Below are positions 51,192 through 60,003 of a stretch of DNA of 64,000 nt, one piece after another. The stretch is taken from contig CP099617.1 of NCBI GenBank assembly GCA_024072375.1, positions 3,231,001 through 3,295,000 of the forward strand, read 5' to 3'. The notes beneath the pieces were generated by a model, which searched no databases, was not told where the DNA came from, and saw only the letters and a list, made by a program, of their open reading frames with translations. The position numbers and the translations under genes are program-made. Positions within the stretch are counted from its first letter, which is position 1, and each line of letters starts with the position of its first letter. This stretch comes from Sphingomonadaceae bacterium OTU29LAMAA1. Lineage in GTDB: Bacteria > Pseudomonadota > Alphaproteobacteria > Sphingomonadales > Sphingomonadaceae.

Positions 51192-53351
51192 TCAGAAGAT
51201 ACCCAGAAATTTCTTCCGCTGGCTCTTCTTCTCGCCCAGCGACCCGCTTCCGTCTTCCTCCTTCGCCGTCGTGCCCTTGCCGACATCGTCCCTCGGTGCG
51301 CCCTTTGTCGTCCGCTGAGCCCGCGCCGTCGCGCCCGCGAGCACCGGCCCGCAGGCTGCCGACTTGGCATCGCCGACATCGACGAACGCCAGCACGCCTG
51401 CGACCGGCGTCGCCACCAGCGCCAGACCCAGCCCCGCCCCCGCACGCGCCAGCAGCTGATCGCTGACCACGTCGAGCTTCGGCGCCGCGAACACCCCTCC
51501 GATCCCCACCGGCGACTGGCCGGAGAACAGGCTGAATTTCTTGCCGTCGGCACGGAACGCCAGATCGATACCCTCGGTCCGGAAGCTGAAGCCACCACGC
51601 CCGACGATGACGTTCTTCGTCGTGTCGAACAGGATCGGGTCCGCCGCCGCTACGCCACCCCGCACGGTGAAGCCCACCAGCCCGCAATTCAGCTCGACCG
51701 GCTTCTTCAACTTGTCCTCGAACATCTTCTGCACGAACGTGCCGAGGTCGAGCTCGGCGAGCTGGACGTTGCGCGTCCACAGCTGCCCCTGCGGCACGAT
51801 GAACGCGATGCGCCCGGACGCGGTGCTCAGCGAATCGTGGATCGAATCGCCTCGCCCGTCGAGCTTGATCCGACCCTTTACCGTCCCCGTCGTTCCCGCC
51901 TCCGCCACGCCGTAGCCAGCCAGCAACCGCCCGAGCGGCGTCGGCGCCAGCCTGATGTCGTAGCTGACCGCGGTCGGCCTTTGCCGCGTGTCGAACACCA
52001 CATCGGACGCGACATTGCCCCGCGCCATCGCGAAGCCCAGCGGCGACAGCGCCAGCCGCCCCCGCTCCAGGTCCAGCGTCAGGTCGACGTTGCTGATCGG
52101 CAGGTTGCGTGACCGGACAGTGCGGATGGTCCATTTGAGGTCCGCGTCGAACCGCCGCATCGTTTCGATCGGCAGCTCGGCATCGGGCATGATCCGCTGG
52201 GGCGCCGCGCCGGTCGCGGCCGCCGCGGCGATCGCCCCCTTGTCCGCGACGATATCCGGATTGTAGCCGATGAACGGTGCGGCATCGACGATGTCGAGCG
52301 TCTTCGTCGTCAGCGTCGAATCGAGATGCAGCCGATCACCGTTGGTGATCGTCAGCTTGCCCGCGACATCGCTCTCGCCGACGGTGCCGCTCATCCGGGT
52401 GAAGCGATACTCCTGACCCTGCTGCACCAGCTGCGCTTTCAGCCGGTAGGCGCGGGTGTTGGGGATGACGACGCCGATGATGCCGAGCAGTTCGGACAGG
52501 TTGCGCCCGCGTGCGCGGGTCTGGAGCGGTACGCCCTCGATCCCCGCGATCGACGGCAGCGTGCCGGAGACATCGACGACGTTATGCGCCGCCCATGCAC
52601 GCGCGCGCAGTTCGTTCTTGCCGCGATTGACCGTCGCGTCCGGCGACAGCAACTGCGCGGTGACCCGGAACGGCGTGCCGCGGATCGTGCCGTCGCCGTC
52701 GACACCCACGGCCTTGCCGATTCGTGCGTCCGCCGAACGGATATCGTCGACCTTCAGATCGGCGATCAATTGCATGCGGGGATCGCGATAGCGGACGGCC
52801 GTGCCGCGCACGGTTGCCACGTCGATCCGCGGAAATTCCAGCGGCTTTCCACCCTTTTCGTTGCTGAACGTCCAGGTGTTGGCGCTGTGATCTTCGTTCC
52901 ACTCGAGATCGACCGCGCCCTTCGCCAGATCGAGCCAGTACAGCCGCCGCTTGCCCCAGATGAGCGACAGCGGCGCGATCCGCGTATCGATCCGCTCCGC
53001 TTGGAACAGAAACGGCTTTGTCGCCCAGGCCGGATTGGCGATCGTCATCTTTTCCGCAACGAACTTGATGCGGAACGGCGCAAAATAGAGCTGGAAATCG
53101 CCCGCCACCGTCACTGGGCGATGCGTTTGCCCGCCGACGAATCGTTCGAAGGGGTGCTTCAGGAACCGTCCCTTGGTGATATAGAGCACCAGCCAGATCG
53201 CGACGAGCAGCCCGAGGATCGTCAGCAGTATGTTGCGGGCGATCCGCCACGCGCGACGACGACGCGAATCGACGGTCGCCGTTCCTGCTCCCTCATCGGG
53301 ATCAGGTTGCGGCGTGGCGGCCGTTTCCGGTGCGGGGGGCGGCGTGTCCAT
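51192..53351 (-). CDS. AsmA-family protein
   Basis: 719 residues. A Pro/Thr-rich cytoplasmic start is followed by one membrane helix (about 40-62: IARNILLTILGLLVAIWLVL), then an AsmA domain with FLKHPFERFVGGQTHRPVTV and YFAPFRIKFVAEKMTIANPA, a long beta-rich stretch, and the AsmA C-terminal region (GTVKGRIKLDGRGDSIHDSL, IAFIVPQGQL, ADPILFDTTKN). The tail is Lys/Ser-rich. Bridge-like AsmA proteins span the periplasm and are linked to phospholipid transport to the outer membrane. Start at ATG 53351 is preferred to TTG 53360. Confidence 0.88.
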   Translation of the reverse strand: MDTPPPAPETAATPQPDPDEGAGTATVDSRRRRAWRIARNILLTILGLLVAIWLVLYITKGRFLKHPFERFVGGQTHRPVTVAGDFQLYFAPFRIKFVAEKMTIANPAWATKPFLFQAERIDTRIAPLSLIWGKRRLYWLDLAKGAVDLEWNEDHSANTWTFSNEKGGKPLEFPRIDVATVRGTAVRYRDPRMQLIADLKVDDIRSADARIGKAVGVDGDGTIRGTPFRVTAQLLSPDATVNRGKNELRARAWAAHNVVDVSGTLPSIAGIEGVPLQTRARGRNLSELLGIIGVVIPNTRAYRLKAQLVQQGQEYRFTRMSGTVGESDVAGKLTITNGDRLHLDSTLTTKTLDIVDAAPFIGYNPDIVADKGAIAAAAATGAAPQRIMPDAELPIETMRRFDADLKWTIRTVRSRNLPISNVDLTLDLERGRLALSPLGFAMARGNVASDVVFDTRQRPTAVSYDIRLAPTPLGRLLAGYGVAEAGTTGTVKGRIKLDGRGDSIHDSLSTASGRIAFIVPQGQLWTRNVQLAELDLGTFVQKMFEDKLKKPVELNCGLVGFTVRGGVAAADPILFDTTKNVIVGRGGFSFRTEGIDLAFRADGKKFSLFSGQSPVGIGGVFAAPKLDVVSDQLLARAGAGLGLALVATPVAGVLAFVDVGDAKSAACGPVLAGATARAQRTTKGAPRDDVGKGTTAKEEDGSGSLGEKKSQRKKFLGIF

Positions 53352-53423
53352 CGGCGGCAACAGCGCGTCAGCACTCGTTTCGGTTCCGCATCGGCCGCTT
53401 GCGGATCGTCATTCGGGCATTGG

Positions 53424-53452
53424 TTGCGTTTTGCGCGATGCCACGCTAATGG
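53424..53452 (+). promoter_or_regulatory. candidate sigma70 promoter for rpmI-rplT
   Basis: TTGCGT (53424-53429) and TAATGG (53447-53452) separated by 17 bases, giving a start near 53459 and an 80-base leader before rpmI. In other bacteria L20 represses this operon through its leader; the G/C-rich 53470-53520 segment could fold but no specific L20-binding mimic was identified. Confidence 0.4.
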
Positions 53453-53541
53453 GCCCGCTTCCCGAGCGAGGCGCTACAGGACTGCCCGGCCATCAAGGGC
53501 TGCCGCGGCTGTCCATGCCTGCTCATAGCGAAAGGACCAAA

Positions 53542-53745
53542 ATGCCCAAGCTCAAGACCAAGAGCGGCGTCAAGAAGCGCTTCAAGCTGACCGCAAGCGG
53601 CCTGCTGAAGCACGGCGTCGCCGGCAAGCGCCACCGCCTGATCAGCCACAACAGCAAGTACATCCGCCAGAACCGCGGCACCAAGGTGCTGTCGAAGGCC
53701 GACACCGCCACGGTGAAGGCCTGGGCGCCGTACGGCCTCAAGTAA
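53542..53745 (+). CDS. rpmI: ribosomal protein L35
   Basis: 67 residues, complete: MPKLKTKSGVKKRFKLTASG, KHGVAGKRHRLISHNSKYIR, ADTATVKAWAPYGLK. ATG 53542 with AAAGGA upstream. Twelve bases before rplT. The infC gene that often precedes rpmI is not in this position; the neighbouring upstream gene (AsmA-like) is on the other strand. Confidence 0.98.
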   Translation: MPKLKTKSGVKKRFKLTASGLLKHGVAGKRHRLISHNSKYIRQNRGTKVLSKADTATVKAWAPYGLK

Positions 53746-53757
53746 GGATATCAGGAC

Positions 53758-54123
53758 ATGGCACGCGTCAAACGTGGTGTAACCACCCGCGCCAAGCACA
53801 AGAGGATTCTTGAGCAGGCCAAGGGCTATTACGGCCGCCGCAAGAACACCATCCGCATCGCTCGTCAGGCCGTCGAAAAGGCAGGCCAGTATGCGTATCG
53901 CGACCGCAAGGTAAAGAAGCGGACCTTCCGCGGCCTGTGGATCCAGCGCATCAACGCCGGCGTCCGCGCCGAGGGCCTGACCTATTCGCAGTTCATGCAC
54001 GGCCTGAAGCTGGCAGGCGTCGAACTGGACCGGAAGGTCCTGGCCGACATCGCCATGCACGAAACCGCCGCCTTCAGCGCGATCATCGCGCAGGCGAAAG
54101 CGGCTCTGCCCCAGGCCGCGTAA
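53758..54123 (+). CDS. rplT: ribosomal protein L20
   Basis: 121 residues, complete: [80 protein letters not shown]. Assembly protein of the 50S subunit that binds 23S rRNA and, in many bacteria, its own mRNA. Followed by a strong intrinsic terminator at 54153. Confidence 0.98.
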   Translation: MARVKRGVTTRAKHKRILEQAKGYYGRRKNTIRIARQAVEKAGQYAYRDRKVKKRTFRGLWIQRINAGVRAEGLTYSQFMHGLKLAGVELDRKVLADIAMHETAAFSAIIAQAKAALPQAA

Positions 54124-54152
54124 CCGCGACTGGTGTGAGGTTTTTGGAAAGG

Positions 54153-54185
54153 GGCGTCGGTGGGGATACCACCGGCGCCTTTTTT
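54153..54185 (+). terminator. intrinsic terminator after rplT
   Basis: 11-base stem GGCGTCGGTGG with CCACCGGCGCC (one G-T pair), short loop, then six T. It is the clearest rho-independent terminator in the window and separates rpmI-rplT from the GIY-YIG gene and pheS. Confidence 0.88.
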
Positions 54186-54218
54186 CTGTTTGGTGCGGAT
54201 TTTCCGCCTTACTCACAT

Positions 54219-54313
54219 CGTCATCCCCGCGAAGGCGGGGATCCATAGGCGCAACGCCGCTGATAATCCGCTAAGTCAGCCACTATGGATTCCCGCCTTC
54301 GCGGGAATGACGA
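54219..54313. repeat. inverted pair of REP-like palindromes (left of GIY-YIG gene)
   Basis: Two copies in opposite orientation, 54219-54248 and 54283-54313, each with a CCCCGC-GAAGG-CGGGG type hairpin and the flanks GTCAT and ATCCATAG. The right copy ends 12 bases before the GIY-YIG start codon, so that gene's ribosome-binding site abuts the repeat. Confidence 0.8.
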
Positions 54314-54325
54314 AGGAAGACACGG

Positions 54326-54655
54326 ATGGACTGGCAACCGTGCGTCTACATCTTGGCCAGCGGGAAATACGGGACACTTTACATAGGTGTCACTTCACGC
54401 CTGATCGCCCGCCTCATCCAGCATCGCGAAGGGTCGGTCCCAGGCTTCACATCTCGCTACGACGTCCGCCAATTGGTCTGGTACGATGTCGCGGAGACAA
54501 TGGAAGCGGCGATCACCCGCGAGAAGCAGCTCAAGAAATGGAACCGCGACTGGAAGCTGCGACTGATCGAGCAAGCCAATCCCGACTGGGATGATCTTGC
54601 GATCGGCCTTGGTCTTGCCCCGCAGAGTCATTCCCGCGAAGGCGGGAACCCATAG
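54326..54655 (+). CDS. GIY-YIG nuclease-domain protein
   Basis: 109 residues. The GIY-YIG core is CVYILASGKYGTLYIGVTSR (normally GIY replaced here by CVYI, then LYIG), followed by RLIARLIQHREGSVPGFTSR, the catalytic glutamate region ITREKQLKKWNRDWKLRLIE and NPDWDDL. Single-domain proteins like this are common in Alphaproteobacteria. The last nine residues (SHSREGGNP) and the stop codon are encoded by a palindromic repeat. Sits between rplT and pheS, where most genomes have nothing; a role as mobile passenger or repeat-linked nuclease is possible. Confidence 0.87.
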   Translation: MDWQPCVYILASGKYGTLYIGVTSRLIARLIQHREGSVPGFTSRYDVRQLVWYDVAETMEAAITREKQLKKWNRDWKLRLIEQANPDWDDLAIGLGLAPQSHSREGGNP

Positions 54656-54721
54656 TCGCGACGCCGATGGCAAAACAGGACGCTCGCGCCTATGGATCCC
54701 CGCCTGCGCGGGGATGACGGA
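54627..54721. repeat. inverted pair of REP-like palindromes (right of GIY-YIG gene)
   Basis: Copies at 54627-54655 and 54690-54721 in opposite orientation, same family and same 34-base spacing as the left pair. The first copy supplies the end of the GIY-YIG gene; the second lies 18 bases before the pheS start. Confidence 0.8.
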
Positions 54722-54739
54722 CAATGAGGATGACGACAC

Positions 54740-55855
54740 GTGACTGACGACCTCGATACCCTGCGCGACCACATGCTGACGGCAATCGACGCCGCGACCG
54801 GCCTCGACGCGGTCGAAGCGGTGCGGGTCGAGGCGCTTGGCAAGCAGGGCAGCGTCACCCAGCTGCTCAAAACGCTCGGCAGAATGACGCCCGAGGAACG
54901 CCAGACGCAGGGCCCGCGCATCAACGGCCTGCGCGAAGCCGTCGCCGGTGCCATCGCCACCCGCAAGACCGCGCTGGAACGCGCCGCGCTCGACGCGCGC
55001 CTTGCCGGCGAGACGCTCGACATGACGCTGCCCGCCGACGCGGCGCTCACCGGTACGGTCCATCCGGTCAGCCAGGTGATGGACGAACTCGCCGAGATCT
55101 TCGCCGACCTCGGCTTTGCGGTCGCCACCGGTCCCGAGATCGAGACCGACTGGCACAATTTCACTGCGCTCAACATTCCCGAAACGCATCCCGCACGGGC
55201 GATGCACGACACCTTCTACCTGCAGCAGGGTATCGACGCGAAAGCGGCGGGAATTGCGGACGAGCGCACGACGTTCTCGCTGCTGCGCACCCACACGTCG
55301 CCGGTGCAGATCCGCACGATGCTCCAGCAGAAGCCGCCGATCCGCATCATCGCGCCGGGGCGCACCTATCGCTCCGACAGCGACGCCACACACACGCCGA
55401 TGTTCCATCAGGTCGAGGGGCTGGTGATCGACAAGGGCATCACGCTCGGCCACCTCAAGTGGACGCTGGAGACGTTTCTCAAGGCGTTCTTCGAGCGCGA
55501 CGACATCGTGCTGCGCCTGCGCCCCAGCTACTTTCCCTTCACCGAACCCTCGGCGGAGGTCGACGTCGGCTACACGATCGAGAAGGGCAAGCGCGTCATC
55601 GGCGGCTCGGGTGGTGGCTGGATGGAAGTGCTCGGGTCCGGCATGGTCCACCCCAAGGTCATCGAATCCTGCGGCCTCGATCCGAACGAATGGCAGGGGT
55701 TCGCCTTTGGTTGCGGCATCGACCGGCTCGCAATGCTGAAATACGGCATGGACGACCTGCGCCCGTTCTTCGACGGCGATATCCGCTGGCTGAAGCATTA
55801 CGGCTTCTCGACGCTCGACGTGCCGACCCTGTCGGGCGGCGTCGGCGCGGCATAA
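54740..55855 (+). CDS. pheS: phenylalanyl-tRNA synthetase, alpha subunit
   Basis: 371 residues starting at GTG 54740. A helical N-terminal arm (1-80) is followed by the class-II catalytic domain: [72 protein letters not shown] (motif 2) and [20 protein letters not shown] (motif 3). Forms the alpha2beta2 enzyme with PheT, encoded 102 bases downstream beyond a REP-like copy. Confidence 0.97.
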   Translation: MTDDLDTLRDHMLTAIDAATGLDAVEAVRVEALGKQGSVTQLLKTLGRMTPEERQTQGPRINGLREAVAGAIATRKTALERAALDARLAGETLDMTLPADAALTGTVHPVSQVMDELAEIFADLGFAVATGPEIETDWHNFTALNIPETHPARAMHDTFYLQQGIDAKAAGIADERTTFSLLRTHTSPVQIRTMLQQKPPIRIIAPGRTYRSDSDATHTPMFHQVEGLVIDKGITLGHLKWTLETFLKAFFERDDIVLRLRPSYFPFTEPSAEVDVGYTIEKGKRVIGGSGGGWMEVLGSGMVHPKVIESCGLDPNEWQGFAFGCGIDRLAMLKYGMDDLRPFFDGDIRWLKHYGFSTLDVPTLSGGVGAA

Positions 55856-55909
55856 GCCTGTCGGGACACGCATGATGGCGGATGCAGCCGGCAGTCACGA
55901 GCCGCTCGC

Positions 55910-55942
55910 ATCCATGGGTCCCGGCGTTCGCCGGGATGACGA
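55910..55942. repeat. REP-like palindrome between pheS and pheT
   Basis: Single copy with hairpin CCCGGCG-TTC-GCCGGG flanked by ATCCATGGGT and ATGACGA, the same family as the repeats near 54.2-54.7 kb, in the reverse orientation. Its end is about 15 bases before the pheT start and could affect pheT translation. Confidence 0.75.
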
Positions 55943-55957
55943 AGGTTTGGAACTGCG

Positions 55958-58321
55958 ATGAAATTCACGATTGGCTGGCTCTACGAGCATCTCGACACCG
56001 CCGCCGACCTCGACACCGTCGTCGAGGCGCTGACCCGCATCGGGCTGGAGGTCGAGGGCGTCCACAATCCCGGCGACGCGCTGAAGGCGTTTCGCGTGGC
56101 GAAGGTGCTCACCGCCGAACGCCATCCGCAGGCGGACAAGCTCCAGGTGCTGTCGGTCGACGCCGGTGACGGCCCGATGCAGGTGGTCTGCGGCGCCCCC
56201 AACGCCCGCGCCGGCCTCGTCGGTGTGTTCGGCCCTCCCGGTGCCTATGTTCCCGGCCTCGACGTGACGCTGAAGGTCGCCGCCATCCGCGGCGTCGAAT
56301 CGAACGGCATGATGTGCTCGACCCGCGAACTGGAGCTGGGCGAGGATCATGACGGCATCATCGAACTGCCCGCCGATGCGCCCGTCGGCACCGCCTTCCC
56401 CGATTACGCCGGGCTCAACGATGCGGTGATCGACATCAGCGTCACCCCCAACCGGCAGGATTGCATGGGCGTCCGTGGCATCGCCCGCGACCTTGCCGCC
56501 GCCGGCCTCGGCACGCTGAAGCCGCTCGCGGTTACAGCCGTGGCAGGAGAGGGAGAAGCCCCCGACGTCCGCACCGACGACCCCGCCGGCTGCCCCGCCT
56601 TTTACGCGCAGAACGTCAGCGGCCTGACCAATGGCGAGGCGCCCGAATGGATGCGCCGCCGCCTCACCGCGATCGGGCAGAAGCCGATCAGCGCGCTGGT
56701 CGACATCACCAACTACGTTTCGATCAACCTAGGCCGACCCTTGCACGTCTACGACCGCGCCAAATTGTCCGGTGGTCTCGTCGCGCGCAAGGCGCAGGAC
56801 GGCGAGCAGATCGTCGCATTGAACGGCAAGACCTATGCGCTGATCCCCGCGATGACCGTCATCGCCGACGACACCCAGGTGCACGACATCGGTGGCATCA
56901 TGGGCGGCGAGCATTCCGGCGTGTCCGCGGACACCAAAGACGTGCTGATCGAATGCGCCTTCTTCGATCCCGATCACATCGCCCGCACGGGTCAGGCGCT
57001 GATGCTGACCAGCGACGCGCGCCAGCGGTTCGAGCGCGGCGTCGATCCCGCCTTCCTCGACGATGGCCTCGCGATCGCGACGCAGCTGGTCCTCGACCTG
57101 TGCGGCGGCACGCCCTCACCGGTGACCCGCGCTGGCGAGCCACCGCTGACCCCGCGCATCTATACCTATGACACCGAAAAGGCGGAGACGCTCGGTGGCC
57201 TCGCCGTGCCCGCCGATCGCCAGCGCGCCATCCTCGAGTCGCTCGGCTTTGCGGTGGACGCCGACTGGAACGTCACCGTGCCGACATGGCGCCGCGACAT
57301 CGACGGTGCCGCCGACCTTGTCGAGGAGGTCATCCGCATCGAGGGCATCGACAAGGTCGCTCCCGTGCCGCTCCCCCGCACCCCCGGCGTCGCCCGCCCG
57401 ACCGCCACCGCCGAACAGAAACTGGAACGCCGCGTCCGCCGCGCCGCCGCAGCGCGCGGCCTCGACGAGGCGGTGACGTGGAGCTTCCTGTCCGAGGCAC
57501 AGGCCGCGCCCTTCGGCGGCGGTGCGTGGAGCCTCGCCAATCCGATCAGCGAAGACCTGAAGGTCATGCGCCCCTCGCTGCTCCCCGGCCTGCTGTCGGC
57601 GACCGAGCGCAACCTCAAGCGCGGCATCACGTCCGTTCGCCTGTTCGAGGTCGGCCGCCGCTACCTCAGCGATGCCGAGCGTCCGACGCTGGGCCTGATC
57701 CTCGCCGGCAACCGTCGCGAACGCGGCTGGCGCGACGGCAAGGCCGCCGGCTTCGACGCCTACGACGCCAAGGCCGAAGCGCTGGCGCTGCTCGCTGCGG
57801 CGGGTGCCCCGGTCGACAATCTGCAAGTGATGGGCGAGGCCGGCGACGCGTGGCATCCCGGCCAGAGCGGCACGCTGCGCCTCGGACCCAAGACCGTGCT
57901 GGCGAAGTTCGGCATGCTCCACCCAAGCCTGCTCAAGGCGTTCGACCTCGACGGCGCGGTCGCCGCGGTAGAGCTCTACCTCGATGCGCTGCCCGCCAGA
58001 CGCGCGTCCGGCTTCATGCGCCCGGCCTTTACGCCGCCAGCGCTCCAGTCCGTCCGCCGCGACTTCGCATTCCTCGTGCCGGCGGAGGTCACCGCCGACG
58101 CCCTCGTCCGCGCCGTCCGCAGCGCGGACAAGGCCGCGATCACCGCTGCACGCGTGTTCGACGTCTTCACCGGCACCGGCGTCGAGGAGGGCAAGAAGTC
58201 GGTCGCGGTCGAGGTCATCCTGCAACCCATCGACAAGAGCTTCACCGACGAAACGCTGAAGACGATCGCCGACAAGGTGGTCGCCGCTGCGGCGAAGCAG
58301 GGTGCGAGCTTGCGGGGGTAA
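55958..58321 (+). CDS. pheT: phenylalanyl-tRNA synthetase, beta subunit
   Basis: 787 residues with the usual domains: tRNA-binding EMAP-like domain (about 40-150), the B3/B4 editing domain (ALVDITNYVSINLGRPLHVY, GGIMGGEHSGVSADTKDVLI), B5 (about 395-470), the inactive synthetase-like core, and the C-terminal anticodon-binding FDX-ACB domain (SVRRDFAFLVPAEV onward, about 695-787). ATG 55958. Followed by a long inverted repeat that probably ends the transcript. Confidence 0.97.
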   Translation: MKFTIGWLYEHLDTAADLDTVVEALTRIGLEVEGVHNPGDALKAFRVAKVLTAERHPQADKLQVLSVDAGDGPMQVVCGAPNARAGLVGVFGPPGAYVPGLDVTLKVAAIRGVESNGMMCSTRELELGEDHDGIIELPADAPVGTAFPDYAGLNDAVIDISVTPNRQDCMGVRGIARDLAAAGLGTLKPLAVTAVAGEGEAPDVRTDDPAGCPAFYAQNVSGLTNGEAPEWMRRRLTAIGQKPISALVDITNYVSINLGRPLHVYDRAKLSGGLVARKAQDGEQIVALNGKTYALIPAMTVIADDTQVHDIGGIMGGEHSGVSADTKDVLIECAFFDPDHIARTGQALMLTSDARQRFERGVDPAFLDDGLAIATQLVLDLCGGTPSPVTRAGEPPLTPRIYTYDTEKAETLGGLAVPADRQRAILESLGFAVDADWNVTVPTWRRDIDGAADLVEEVIRIEGIDKVAPVPLPRTPGVARPTATAEQKLERRVRRAAAARGLDEAVTWSFLSEAQAAPFGGGAWSLANPISEDLKVMRPSLLPGLLSATERNLKRGITSVRLFEVGRRYLSDAERPTLGLILAGNRRERGWRDGKAAGFDAYDAKAEALALLAAAGAPVDNLQVMGEAGDAWHPGQSGTLRLGPKTVLAKFGMLHPSLLKAFDLDGAVAAVELYLDALPARRASGFMRPAFTPPALQSVRRDFAFLVPAEVTADALVRAVRSADKAAITAARVFDVFTGTGVEEGKKSVAVEVILQPIDKSFTDETLKTIADKVVAAAAKQGASLRG

Positions 58322-58328
58322 CCTGTCC

Positions 58329-58404
58329 GTCATTGCGAGCGAAGCGAAGCAACCCAGGGCGGCACGGGCTACCCTGGGTTGCTTCGCGTCGCTCGCAATG
58401 ACGA
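58329..58404. repeat. 32-base inverted repeat, terminator-like
   Basis: Nearly perfect arms 58329-58360 and 58373-58404 around a 12-base spacer, each containing TCATTGCGAGCGAAGCGAAG or its complement. It is a different family from the REP-like copies above and lies between the convergent pheT and L,D-transpeptidase-type genes, so it could stop transcription from both sides. Confidence 0.8.
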
Positions 58405-58435
58405 ATATCGCGGGGCGGTCGCGTCCGCCCCCGGA

Positions 58436-59182
58436 TCAGACCTTTGCGGAAAAGATCATCCGCCCGGTGCCAAGCTGCGCGAACACATCGCTCAGGTCAC
58501 CTTCGCCGACCGCGAAGCAGCCCTGGCTGCGACCCAGCATGCCATGCGTGCGCAGCATGTCGCGGTTCGCATACCAGGCGGAATGCACCACGATCGCGCG
58601 TGACAGGGCATTGTCGTTGGTCGGGTCGAGCCCGATCAGCCGCTGCGACCGGCCGTGCTTGCCGACATAATAATCGTCGGTCACGAACGACCCTTCCGAC
58701 GATGCATTCGAATTCGGTTCGTTGGAGAAGCGCTTCAGGAACCCGGTATGTGCCGGGTCGGAACCGCTGCCATGCGCGACGAGGAACGACTTGCTCTTGC
58801 CCGATACCAGATCGATCAGGTGAAAGCGCGCCTGCGAGGACGGCGCCGACATATCGGCGATCGCGATCCGGTCGCGGTGCGCGACGCGGCGGCCGTGCGT
58901 GTTGAGTGCGGCCATCGCCTGCCGCATCAGATCGGGGCGTACCACCCGTGACGACGTGATCGGCCGCGCGGCCACCATGGGCCGGGGGGCGGGGAGCGAC
59001 GGCTCGCTGACGGGGCGCAGATCCTGCTGCGTCAGCCGCCGTGTCGCCGCGGACACTGTGCCCGGCACCGCCAGGGTCGCCGCCAGCACCAATGCGTTCT
59101 TCAGCAGCGCTCGCCGGTCGTGTGCCTGGTCATGTGCGTTATCGTGCTCAATTTGCATCGAATTTTCAAAAGCCCCGGTCAT
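58436..59182 (-). CDS. murein L,D-transpeptidase catalytic domain family protein (YkuD-related)
   Basis: 248 residues. The N-terminal region has a twin-arginine-like export signal (DRRALLKNALVLAATLAVPG, cleavage near VSAA). The catalytic domain shows FHLIDLVSGKSKSFLVAHGS, GSFVTDDYYVGKHG, IVVHSAWYANRDML and GRSQGCFAVGEGDL, with the S-x-G-C active-site motif and an upstream His. Annotated relatives are often called murein L,D-transpeptidase; actual cross-linking activity is unproven. Start at ATG 59182 is uncertain (ATG 59158 also fits). Confidence 0.8.
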   Translation of the reverse strand: MTGAFENSMQIEHDNAHDQAHDRRALLKNALVLAATLAVPGTVSAATRRLTQQDLRPVSEPSLPAPRPMVAARPITSSRVVRPDLMRQAMAALNTHGRRVAHRDRIAIADMSAPSSQARFHLIDLVSGKSKSFLVAHGSGSDPAHTGFLKRFSNEPNSNASSEGSFVTDDYYVGKHGRSQRLIGLDPTNDNALSRAIVVHSAWYANRDMLRTHGMLGRSQGCFAVGEGDLSDVFAQLGTGRMIFSAKV

Positions 59183-59365
59183 TGCCCGCTGATAGTCATA
59201 TAGCAGCTATGGACTTAATTTTCTGCGGCTGTTCCCCCCAACCGGCGTTGCCGCTGCACGCTTCGGCGTGGTTGCGGCTCGATCGGTCCCGAATCGACAC
59301 GGCACGATCGACGGACTCGTGCGTTGATCCAGGTGAAGGGGCAGTAGAGAAAGGAACGACGTAAC

Positions 59366-59953
59366 ATGAAGCAATGGCTCGTCATGGCTGGTGCCGCGAT
59401 CCTCGCCATGGCTCCTGCGTCCGCAATGGCCGCCGCCGATGCGTTGGCCCCCGAAGTGACGTCGCTGGCGCCCAATCGCTTCCTGTGGAACGACAATGCG
59501 ACGCTCGAACCGGTCAGCATCGTGATCTCGATCCCCGATCAGAAGGCCTATGTCTATCGCGGCGAGTTGCTGATCGGCGCCTCTACCGTGTCGACCGGCA
59601 AGGATGGCAAGGACACGCCGCTGGGCGTATTCCCGATCCTGCAGAAGTCCGAAAAGCATCGCAGCAACCTGTACGACGACGCGCCGATGCCGTTCATGCA
59701 GCGGCTGACATGGGATGGCGTGGCGATCCATGCCGGTATGAACCCGGGCTTCCCAGCTTCGCACGGCTGCATCCGCGTACCGACCCAGTTCGCGAAGAAG
59801 CTGTTCGCCGTCACCAGCAAGGGCACGCCCGTGCTGGTCACCGATGCGTCCGCCGCGGAGGGATGGACGCCGCCGACCAACGAAGACGCACAGGCGATGC
59901 AGGCCGAAACCGCGAGCGCCAACGCCTCCTTCCTGCGGCCTGCGGTCGATTGA
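59366..59953 (+). CDS. L,D-transpeptidase (YkuD domain)
   Basis: 195 residues with a signal peptide (1 to about 23, ending AMAAA). The YkuD domain begins VSIVISIPDQKAYVYRGELL and has the catalytic signature HAGMNPGFPASHGCIRVP with His and Cys in place. It would form 3-3 cross-links in peptidoglycan or attach proteins to it. Divergent from the other transpeptidase-type gene across 183 bases; the epimerase-like gene follows 50 bases downstream. Confidence 0.92.
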   Translation: MKQWLVMAGAAILAMAPASAMAAADALAPEVTSLAPNRFLWNDNATLEPVSIVISIPDQKAYVYRGELLIGASTVSTGKDGKDTPLGVFPILQKSEKHRSNLYDDAPMPFMQRLTWDGVAIHAGMNPGFPASHGCIRVPTQFAKKLFAVTSKGTPVLVTDASAAEGWTPPTNEDAQAMQAETASANASFLRPAVD

Positions 59954-60003
59954 CACCCCCGCCGCCGCGCGCAATCGCGTCGCGACCGGCAGGGGATACA
60001 GAT

